DNA from: an uncultured Prevotellaceae bacterium
GTDB lineage: Bacteria > Bacteroidota > Bacteroidia > Bacteroidales > Bacteroidaceae
NCBI GenBank assembly: GCA_946403615.1
Contig: CAMJAO010000113.1
Coordinates: 1-6,873 of the forward strand
Direction of reading: 5' to 3'
DNA: 6,873 bases
Position numbers and translations under genes: made by a program. The notes beneath the pieces are model-generated. The model worked only from the letters and a program-made list of their open reading frames with translations. It did not search any database and was not told the DNA's origin. How positions within the stretch are numbered: the first letter of the stretch is position 1; every line of letters begins with the position of its first letter. Positions 1 to 5,512 of this stretch are shown in pieces.

Positions 1-60
1 CATACACGATGCGAGTAGCGTGCAGACGACTGCTGTCATCAAATATTTCATTGTTTTCAT
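1..60 (-). CDS. Lipoprotein, N-terminal fragment (cut by window edge)
   Basis: Reading the minus strand from an ATG at 60 gives an open frame of 20 codons running off the left edge. The peptide starts MKTMKYLM, continues with a hydrophobic stretch and reaches LLASC. This is a perfect lipobox, with Cys19 as the expected lipidated residue after signal peptidase II cleavage. The start lies 13 bp after the stop of the upstream barrel protein, so the two are almost certainly co-transcribed. No Shine-Dalgarno sequence is visible, which is normal for Bacteroidetes. In this phylum a lipoprotein directly downstream of a TonB-dependent receptor is often a surface-exposed substrate-binding or accessory partner. 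The mature domain lies outside the window, so the family cannot be named. An internal ATG at codon 4 is an alternative start, but codon 1 gives a better basic n-region. Confidence 0.75.
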   Translation of the reverse strand, partial: MKTMKYLMTAVVCTLLASCM

Positions 61-73
61 ATCGTGTGGTCTT

Positions 74-2662
74 TTAGAATCTGAATGTGAAATTAAGCAT
101 ACCGTTGATGCCGTAAGCATAGAACTTGTAGGGGTTGCGCGAGAACTTGTAGGCGCGTTCGTTGTTCTTCGAACCGTCGTCCTTCACGGTGTAGTCGCTG
201 CGGCTCTGCTCGAATCCGCCCGTGCAGATACGGGTGTTGTTCAGCAGGTTGGTAATCATCAGGTTGATGCTGAGGGTCTTGCCGCGCTTCAGGCGGATAG
301 ACTTACCGATGCTGGCGTCAACCATGAATCCTCCCTTGCCTTTGGCCTGGGCGGGAACGATGTAATCTCCGTCATTGTCCACATTGCCCATCGTGATAAG
401 TGTGCTCTGATAGCGGTACGAGGGCGAGTATGACAGATAGATACGGTCGTAGTAGTTGCAGTTCAGGGTGTAGTACCAGCCTTTATGGCTGTAGTCGTAC
501 GTCAGGCTGTATGCCGAAAGGGGCGTGCCTGCCTCGTGCATGTTCTTATTCATCACGATGTCGTCGTGATAGGTCTTTTTCGTGGAGTTCAGGTAGCGGA
601 CATTCGAGTTGTTTGTGTTCTTGCCCTCGCCCCAAGTACCGATGGCGATGATGTTTAATTCTGAGGTGACACGGAAATCAAGTCCTACCTCTACGCCGTA
701 ATAGGCTTTCTCGATGCCGGTCATCGACACATAAGAGAAGGAGTTGATGTCGTCGAAGTAGAAGTTCTGCCATTCCGTCACATCGGTCATCTTGGTGAAG
801 TAAGCGTTGATGCTTGCGCGGAGCCAGGAGTTCTGGTAGTGGTAATCAAATTCGCTGCTGAACACCTTTTCGTTTTTCAGGTTGCCCACGAAATCGTTGT
901 TGGTCTCAGGTGATACAAATGCGGTCTGTGCCGTCGGGGCGTTTAACTGGTATCCTGCGCCGAGGCGGACAAGATGACCTTTACCCAGACTGGCCGAGAT
1001 GCTTCCCTTCACGCCGCCGTCAAGGAACTTCGCTGTGCCGCTGCGGCCAAAGGAGTTCTCGGCGAACATACCGTTGCGCATGTGACCGTAACGGTTCATG
1101 GTTGTGCCGCCGATCTTGCCTGCGACAAAAGCGCGGAAACGGCCGAAGGTGGTCGTGTAGTTTGTCCACAGAGTGGCTTTCTGCACTTTCAGGTCATAAC
1201 TGTAGTTGAACACGTCGCCTTCCTTGATCTCTTGGTTGGGGCGGTTCAGGTCATACTGCACATAGGGGTTGTCTGCAGAGTAGTTGCCCAGTGCGTAGGA
1301 GTTGATGTTGTGGAAGACGTTTGCTCCGAGCAGGTCTTCCATTGTCTCGTAGTGCATGCCTTTGTTGGTGGCTGCCCAGAAACCGACGTTCCAGGTCGTG
1401 TTGTTCGAAAGCACCTTCTTCAGTGTTGACGACAGCGTGTAGTTCAGGTTGTCGTTGTGCTTGGCCTGCACATAATACATGGCATCGGCGCCGCCGGCAT
1501 TGGCTTGCTGGTTAGCCCAGTACAGACGGTCCCAGTTCAACTGACGGTTCTCTTTTGATGCTTTCAGATAATTGTAGGCGTAGTTCCAGTCGGCCAAGCC
1601 CTGTTCGGTGCGGTTGAGCGGGTCATTGAATGTGCCGTCTTCATCGGGCCACACGTTCCAATAACTGCTCGGCATGTTCTTCCAATACGTCGGCAGTGGG
1701 TTGTCGGCGTTGTTGTAGTTGAGTTTGGTGCTCTTATACATGCTGTAACGGCCCAGCAGGCTGGTGGTGAGTTTCATCTTGTCATTGATGTCCCAGTCCC
1801 ACGTCAACAGGGCGCTGGGTTGGAAATCATTGATGACGCGCGAGTTGCGCACCTTGCCATTCTGGTAGCCCCAATAGGGGTTGTACTGATTGTTGTTGGC
1901 TATCCAGTACATCTCGTCGGTCACAGGACCTTGTGAGGCGCGCTCCGTCGGGTTGCCCCAAGTGGAGAGCGACAGCGAGTGACCGTTCTGCCAGATTTTC
2001 TGGATGCCGAGGTAGTAGGAGAGTGAGTTGTAGAACGTGCCTTCCACATAACCTCTCTTTGCCCAACGGTAACCGATAGAGGCTGCCCATGCCCAACCTT
2101 TTTGGCTCAGGCCGCTGCCATAGGTGTACATGGCGCGTGCCGTGTAGTTGCGGTTGGCGATGCTCGCAGTCGCTTTATGACCGGTCGAGACGTTGGCGGC
2201 GCGGAAGTTGTAATTGTTGCTTCCGCCCATGCCCGGCATTGAGAAACTGTTGTCCTCGAAGGGGAGCGAGGCTTCGTAGTAGCGGGTCAGGTTGTTGATA
2301 CCGCCTACGATGGTGTAGCGGAACTGTCCCGACTCCATGTCGTTCATGGGTGCGCCGTTGATGTAGATGTCGTTGTACTTCTGGTTGAAGGCACGATAAC
2401 GGAAACGGACAGGCGAGAATAAGTATCCCACCTGCTTTGCATAGACATTGCTGTTGGAGTTCATGATGGTCACGGCTTGCGTCATGTCCTCATCCTCGCC
2501 CAACTGTGTCTCTGAGAAAGTGAATGCAGCATCATCCATGGTGATGACTGTTCCTGTGGAGTCCTCATCGATGTTGAGACCCGAGGGTATTTCACCTTGA
2601 GCCAGCATCCATGTGGGACAGCATAGGGCTATCACTGCTAATTTCAGCGTTTTTTTGATCAT
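74..2662 (-). CDS. TonB-dependent-receptor-like outer-membrane barrel protein
   Basis: This 862-residue protein is probably a ligand-gated importer in the outer membrane, energised by TonB-ExbBD. Residues 1-21 are a signal peptide (basic n-region, hydrophobic core, likely cleavage at LA|Q). After a short acidic linker (about 22-60), residues about 61-165 look like a plug domain, including YINGAPMNDMESG at 100-112. The remaining ~700 residues are rich in alternating aromatic and polar strands, with many Tyr, Trp and Asn, as in a 22-strand barrel. The chain ends FTFRF; a terminal Phe is the usual Bam-recognised end of outer-membrane barrels. No N-terminal carboxypeptidase-regulatory-like domain and no SusC-type extension is visible, so it is not a typical SusC. 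It is the first gene of a minus-strand unit whose next gene is a lipoprotein, and it is divergent from a secreted EEP hydrolase. The start is the ATG next to the signal peptide; no Shine-Dalgarno sequence precedes it. The ligand is unknown. Confidence 0.85.
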   Translation of the reverse strand: MIKKTLKLAVIALCCPTWMLAQGEIPSGLNIDEDSTGTVITMDDAAFTFSETQLGEDEDMTQAVTIMNSNSNVYAKQVGYLFSPVRFRYRAFNQKYNDIYINGAPMNDMESGQFRYTIVGGINNLTRYYEASLPFEDNSFSMPGMGGSNNYNFRAANVSTGHKATASIANRNYTARAMYTYGSGLSQKGWAWAASIGYRWAKRGYVEGTFYNSLSYYLGIQKIWQNGHSLSLSTWGNPTERASQGPVTDEMYWIANNNQYNPYWGYQNGKVRNSRVINDFQPSALLTWDWDINDKMKLTTSLLGRYSMYKSTKLNYNNADNPLPTYWKNMPSSYWNVWPDEDGTFNDPLNRTEQGLADWNYAYNYLKASKENRQLNWDRLYWANQQANAGGADAMYYVQAKHNDNLNYTLSSTLKKVLSNNTTWNVGFWAATNKGMHYETMEDLLGANVFHNINSYALGNYSADNPYVQYDLNRPNQEIKEGDVFNYSYDLKVQKATLWTNYTTTFGRFRAFVAGKIGGTTMNRYGHMRNGMFAENSFGRSGTAKFLDGGVKGSISASLGKGHLVRLGAGYQLNAPTAQTAFVSPETNNDFVGNLKNEKVFSSEFDYHYQNSWLRASINAYFTKMTDVTEWQNFYFDDINSFSYVSMTGIEKAYYGVEVGLDFRVTSELNIIAIGTWGEGKNTNNSNVRYLNSTKKTYHDDIVMNKNMHEAGTPLSAYSLTYDYSHKGWYYTLNCNYYDRIYLSYSPSYRYQSTLITMGNVDNDGDYIVPAQAKGKGGFMVDASIGKSIRLKRGKTLSINLMITNLLNNTRICTGGFEQSRSDYTVKDDGSKNNERAYKFSRNPYKFYAYGINGMLNFTFRF

Positions 2663-2703
2663 GTTATGATAAATGATTTTGATGTTTTCATGTCATTACG
2701 GTG

Positions 2704-2735
2704 CAAAGTAACAAAATTATTTTGAAAAATTAAAA
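2704..2735 (-). promoter_or_regulatory. Probable Bacteroidetes-type promoter for the receptor gene
   Basis: On the minus strand TTACTTTG (2711-2704) matches the Bacteroidetes -7 consensus TAnnTTTG at five of six fixed positions and is followed by CACC. Twenty bases upstream, GGTTTTA (2737-2731) contains TTTT in place of the -33 TTTG element. Initiation would fall near 2697 and leave a leader of about 35 nt before the ATG at 2662. The match is by eye only. Confidence 0.5.
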
Positions 2736-2786
2736 CCTTTCGTATATATTTTTCCGTAAAAATGAGTTTTTCTCGAAAAAAAAACC

Positions 2787-2794
2787 GAAATTTG
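2787..2794 (+). promoter_or_regulatory. Possible -7 element for the EEP-family gene
   Basis: GAAATTTG matches TAnnTTTG at five of six fixed positions and lies 52 bp before the ATG at 2847, leaving a leader of roughly 45 nt. The -33 side is weak: only TTTT runs about 16 bases upstream, which is shorter than the usual spacing. TACCTTTA at 2835-2842 is another partial match but is too close to the start codon to be useful. Confidence 0.25.
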
Positions 2795-2846
2795 CAAAGT
2801 GAAGTCTTTACTCACTGATTATCGAACTTAATAATACCTTTATAAT

Positions 2847-4142
2847 ATGATGAAACATCGATTCTTTTTGATGGCATTCATGCTGATAGTTGGCATTTCT
2901 GCCATGAAAGCACAAAAGCAGTATCAGGTTTATGGAGTGGGTTTTTACAATCAGGAAAACTTGTTTGATACCCTGCACGACGTAGGGAAAAACGATTACG
3001 AGTATCTGCCCGACGGTACCAATAAGTGGGGCACACTGAAGTTCACCCACAAGTTGCACAACATGGCGCGAGCACTGGCCGACCTCGGTACCGATCAGTT
3101 GCCAGGCGTGGGATGCGCTATCGTAGGACTCTCTGAGGTGGAGAACATGAACGCCCTGCAGGCACTCGTCGACCAGCCCGAACTCAAAGCCCGTGGCTAT
3201 AAGATTGCGCATATCGAAGGCGAAGACCGCCGTGGTGTGGACTGCGCACTTATGTACAACCCTTCTTTGTTCAAACTCCGTGACATGAAACTCGTGCCTT
3301 ATGTGCAGGAACTCGAGCAAGACAGCGCTTATAAGACCCGTGGATTCCTTGTCGTGAGCGGCTCGCTCGCAGGTGAGCATGTCACAGCCATCGTGTGCCA
3401 CTGGCCTTCGCGCGCTTCTACGTCGTTCTACCGTGAGTCGGGTGGCCGACAGGTGCGTGTGGTAAAAGATTCACTCTTGCGTGACGACCCAAATTGTAAA
3501 ATTTTTGTCATGGGTGATATGAACGACGACCCGCACGACAAGAGTATGTCGCGCGAGTTGGGTGCGCTTCGCAACATGGAAGATGTGAAGGAAGGTGATA
3601 TGTACAATCCTTGGTGGAAAATTCTTGACAACGGAACCGGTACGCTGTTCTATGATGGCCGCTGGAATCTGTTTGACCAGATTGTGATGACGCCCAACCT
3701 CCTCAGTGTCGGTAAAGAGAAGGATTTCTCCAAACTGAAATATTGGAAAGCGCAAATTTTCCGTCGTGATTATCTCTTGCAGCAAGAAGGCTCCTATAAA
3801 GGACAGCCCAAACGTACCCACGCTGGCGGTGTATGGCTCGACGGCTATTCCGACCACCTGCCTGTAGTGCTCTATGTGGTGAAAGAGAGAGATGCCGTGT
3901 TGGCTGATATGCAAAAGTTGGCAGAAGAGGAAAAGGCTGCCGAGGCGCTCAGACTCGAACAAATAAAAGCGGCTTTGGACGTGCCCGTAGATGGCGTGCT
4001 GCCCATTGACTCACTCGCTGTCGGTTCCGTTCCGCCCGATGCCGAACTGGCTCCCGCCAAAGTGACGCCCGAAAAGGTCGAGACCGTGAAATCAGCCATC
4101 GACATCATGACCGGCACCCCAGGCATGAAACCGGAAGAGTAA
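2847..4142 (+). CDS. Secreted endonuclease/exonuclease/phosphatase (EEP) family protein
   Basis: This is a 431-residue metal-dependent phosphodiester or phosphomonoester hydrolase of the EEP (DNase I-like) fold. Residues 1-22 form a signal peptide (MMKHRF, hydrophobic core, cleavage near KA|Q), so it acts in the periplasm or beyond. The EEP motifs occur in order: YNQENLFD at 34-41 (metal-site Asn), LSEVEN at 95-100 (catalytic Glu97), RGVDCALMYN at 129-138, CHWPSR at 184-189 (His185), GDMNDDP at 223-229 (Asp224, Asn226), LFDQI at 275-279 and YSDHLP at 334-339 (Asp336-His337 catalytic pair). All key residues are present, so the enzyme should be active. A tail of about 85 residues follows the fold: a charged Ala/Glu/Lys helix (about 346-378), then a Pro/Val-rich segment to the end. 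Two adjacent ATGs begin the frame; the first is used here. It is divergent from the receptor-lipoprotein unit. The substrate (DNA, RNA, nucleotide or other phosphate ester) cannot be told from the sequence. Confidence 0.9.
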   Translation: MMKHRFFLMAFMLIVGISAMKAQKQYQVYGVGFYNQENLFDTLHDVGKNDYEYLPDGTNKWGTLKFTHKLHNMARALADLGTDQLPGVGCAIVGLSEVENMNALQALVDQPELKARGYKIAHIEGEDRRGVDCALMYNPSLFKLRDMKLVPYVQELEQDSAYKTRGFLVVSGSLAGEHVTAIVCHWPSRASTSFYRESGGRQVRVVKDSLLRDDPNCKIFVMGDMNDDPHDKSMSRELGALRNMEDVKEGDMYNPWWKILDNGTGTLFYDGRWNLFDQIVMTPNLLSVGKEKDFSKLKYWKAQIFRRDYLLQQEGSYKGQPKRTHAGGVWLDGYSDHLPVVLYVVKERDAVLADMQKLAEEEKAAEALRLEQIKAALDVPVDGVLPIDSLAVGSVPPDAELAPAKVTPEKVETVKSAIDIMTGTPGMKPEE

Positions 4143-4188
4143 ATAATCACCAGCAGTGGTTGAACGACAGTGATAAAACAACTCAAAC

Positions 4189-4192
4189 GGAG
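4189..4192 (+). promoter_or_regulatory. Shine-Dalgarno-like GGAG deciding the glycosylase start
   Basis: GGAG lies seven bases before the ATG at 4200, an ideal spacing. It supports that ATG over the in-frame GTG at 4170, which has no such sequence before it. Confidence 0.4.
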
Positions 4193-4199
4193 TGGTGAC

Positions 4200-4793
4200 A
4201 TGACCCTCACCGCAGTGAGGAAAGGGGAGGGGACTGCAGAATTACACCCCTTGCAGCCGTTTCTCCCTGATGGAGCCCGTACGTTGATGTTGGGCAGTTT
4301 TCCGCCCGCCCGTCATCGTTGGTGCATGGATTTCTTTTATCCCAACTACATCAATGACATGTGGCGCATCTTCGGGCTCTGTCTGTACGGCGACAAAAAC
4401 CATTTTGTGGATGAGGAGCACCGCACCTTCCGGCGCGAGGCCATCGTTGAGATGTTGCATGAACAAGGCATTGCCCTCTATGATACGGCTGCTGTGGTCA
4501 GACGGTTGAAGAACACGGCATCCGACAAGGATTTGGAGGTGGTTGAACCCACCGACATCTCCGCGCTTGTCCGCCAGTTGCCGCTGTTGCAGAACATTGT
4601 CACTACGGGAGAGAAAGCCACAGGACTGTTGGCCGCGCATTTTGGTATCCAAGCCCCTCGTGTAGGCGCATACACTGATTTCACGTTCGAAGGCCGCACG
4701 CTCCGCTTTTACCGCATGCCCTCCTCCTCGCGCGCTTATCCCCTGCGCCTGGAAAAGAAAGCGGAGTACTATCATCACATTATTCACAATTGA
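4200..4793 (+). CDS. Uracil-DNA glycosylase superfamily protein (hypoxanthine/uracil glycosylase-like)
   Basis: This 197-residue cytoplasmic protein belongs to the UDG superfamily and most resembles the HDG-like (family 6) enzymes that remove deaminated bases from DNA to start base-excision repair. Motif 1 is LMLGSFPP at 29-36. Next comes a conserved block FFYPNYINDMWRIFG at 45-59, in which Asn52 is the likely equivalent of the HDG catalytic Asn. VTTGEKAT lies in the middle of the chain, and MPSSSRAYP at 173-181 is the C-terminal DNA-intercalation motif. Size fits the family. The chosen ATG has GGAG seven bases upstream; the frame is open back to a GTG at 4170 (ten more residues), and a GTG at 4215 would be shorter. 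Conserved similarity seems to begin at HPLQPFLP (16-23), so the first ~14 residues are not conserved. The stop codon TGA lies inside a 19-nt intergenic repeat, so the last residues IHN derive from it. It starts 57 bp after the EEP gene. The exact base specificity is not determinable. Confidence 0.82.
   Translation: MTLTAVRKGEGTAELHPLQPFLPDGARTLMLGSFPPARHRWCMDFFYPNYINDMWRIFGLCLYGDKNHFVDEEHRTFRREAIVEMLHEQGIALYDTAAVVRRLKNTASDKDLEVVEPTDISALVRQLPLLQNIVTTGEKATGLLAAHFGIQAPRVGAYTDFTFEGRTLRFYRMPSSSRAYPLRLEKKAEYYHHIIHN
4205..4220 (+). other. Hairpin just inside the glycosylase start
   Basis: CCTCAC and GTGAGG form a perfect six-base-pair stem around the tetraloop CGCA, three bases after the ATG at 4200. 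A G-rich stretch, AAGGGG at 4222-4227, can also pair with CCCCTT at 4247-4252. Structure at this position could hinder initiation from 4200, but any function is inference. Confidence 0.35.
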
Positions 4794-4835
4794 CAATTCA
4801 TCATTTACAAATAACAATTCACAATTGACAATTCA
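4782..4835. repeat. 19-nt exact direct repeat, 35-bp period
   Basis: The 19-mer ATTCACAATTGACAATTCA occurs at 4782-4800 and again, without mismatch, at 4817-4835. The 16 bases between them are loosely similar AT-rich sequence. The first copy contains the stop codon of the glycosylase gene (4791-4793). Runs of AATTGACAATTCACAATT type are, from general knowledge, common dispersed intergenic repeats in Prevotella and some other bacteria. Their role is unknown. Confidence 0.75.
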
Positions 4836-4880
4836 CCTCCTGTCAGTGTCACCCTCTTTGGGGAGGACGGGGGAGGCTCC
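4836..4880 (+). repeat. G-rich, hairpin-capable intergenic element before udk
   Basis: Directly after the AT-rich repeat the composition flips to C/T-rich then G-rich. CCTCC (4836-4840) can pair with GGAGG (4872-4876), enclosing CCTC (4853-4856) paired with GAGG (4863-4866) around a six-base loop. The element resembles dispersed G-rich repeats seen in Bacteroidales intergenic DNA, an assignment made from memory of style only. The distal GGAGG sits ten bases before the udk ATG and could also act as a ribosome-binding site when unpaired. Confidence 0.45.
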
Positions 4881-4886
4881 ACATCT

Positions 4887-5501
4887 ATGACCATTATTGG
4901 AATCGCCGGAGGTACAGGCTCCGGAAAAACAACTGTAGTAAGGAAAATCGTCGAGGCGCTGCCGCCCCATTATGTGGCGGTCGTACCTATCGACTCGTAT
5001 TACAATGACACCACGCACATGACCGACGAGGAGCGGAGGCAAATAAACTTCGACCATCCTGACGCCTTCGACTGGAAACTGCTCATCAAGCAAATCAACC
5101 AGTTGCGCAACGGCGAGGCCATCGAACAGCCCACCTATTCCTACATTCTTTCTAACCGATTGAAAGAAACGGTGCATGTAGAACCCAAGCCTGTCATCAT
5201 TATAGAGGGTATCATGGCACTCATCAACCGCAAATTGCGCGAGATGATGGATTTGAAAATATATGTCGATACCGATAGCGACGAACGGCTCATACGCAAT
5301 ATTCAGCGCGATGTGGTCGAGCGTGGACGTACTGTGGATATGGTACTCAACCGCTATTTGTCGGTGCTCAAACCCATGCATGAGCAGTTTATTGAGCCGA
5401 CTAAAAAATTCGCCGACCTCATTATCCCGCAAGGTGGCGAAAACCTCAAGGGTATAGGCATCCTCTGTAATTATATCGAGGGCTTGGTTCCCAAGTCTTG
5501 A
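4887..5501 (+). CDS. udk: Uridine kinase (uridine/cytidine monophosphokinase)
   Basis: This 204-residue cytoplasmic enzyme of pyrimidine salvage phosphorylates uridine and cytidine to UMP and CMP using a nucleoside triphosphate. The Walker A P-loop GGTGSGKTT spans residues 8-16. Asp36 in PIDSYY is the expected catalytic base and nucleoside contact. NFDHPDAFDW at 54-63 is the family's nucleoside-binding segment, PTYSY at 82-86 is the conserved substrate motif, and IIIEGI at 104-109 is the Walker B-like strand. RNIQRDVVERGRT at 137-149 is the Arg-rich lid that contacts phosphates. Length is typical of bacterial Udk, and no key residue is missing. It starts 93 bp after the glycosylase gene, behind the repeat elements. 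A GGAGG lies ten bases before the ATG. The membrane-protein gene starts 11 bp after its stop, suggesting a shared transcript. No promoter of Bacteroidetes type was recognised in the gap, so read-through from upstream is likely. Confidence 0.95.
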   Translation: MTIIGIAGGTGSGKTTVVRKIVEALPPHYVAVVPIDSYYNDTTHMTDEERRQINFDHPDAFDWKLLIKQINQLRNGEAIEQPTYSYILSNRLKETVHVEPKPVIIIEGIMALINRKLREMMDLKIYVDTDSDERLIRNIQRDVVERGRTVDMVLNRYLSVLKPMHEQFIEPTKKFADLIIPQGGENLKGIGILCNYIEGLVPKS

Positions 5502-5512
5502 CCTTTACCGTC

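Larger units (their letters stand above)
2663..2846. other. AT-rich divergent intergenic region
   Basis: These 184 bp lie between two divergent start codons and are much richer in A and T than the flanking genes. They must hold the promoters of both units. Visible elements are the minus-strand promoter near 2704-2735, a run of nine A at 2776-2784, the inverted repeat TTTTTC/GAAAAA at 2767-2772 and 2775-2780, and the perfect 8-bp palindrome TTTGCAAA at 2791-2798. The palindrome places a TTTG on each strand. No riboswitch-like fold or small ORF is evident. Confidence 0.7.

Noticed and set aside
20..1515. Several plus-strand open frames opposite the receptor gene
   Set aside because: They are antisense to a long gene with a signal peptide and barrel C-terminus, have Cys/Arg/Ser-rich or unstructured translations and no family motif.
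2663..2846. Riboswitch or small RNA in the divergent gap
   Set aside because: The sequence is AT-rich with homopolymer runs, the likely leaders are only about 35-45 nt, and no conserved fold is recognisable.
2808..3401. Minus-strand open frame opposite the start of the EEP gene
   Set aside because: It lies antisense to a gene with all EEP motifs and crosses the divergent promoter region; its translation shows no recognisable domain.
4242..4817. Minus-strand open frame opposite the glycosylase
   Set aside because: It is a mirror of a gene with clear UDG-superfamily motifs and starts inside the intergenic repeat.
4782..4835. CRISPR array
   Set aside because: Only two 19-nt copies with a 16-bp AT-rich interval of similar sequence; no array or cas genes.
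4833..5432. Minus-strand open frame opposite udk
   Set aside because: Udk is unmistakable on the plus strand; the opposite frame has no motif and begins in the repeat element.
5498..5512. TTG start for the membrane protein overlapping the udk stop
   Set aside because: TTG is a rare start and the ATG at 5513 gives a normal basic N-terminus before the first membrane segment; it remains possible.
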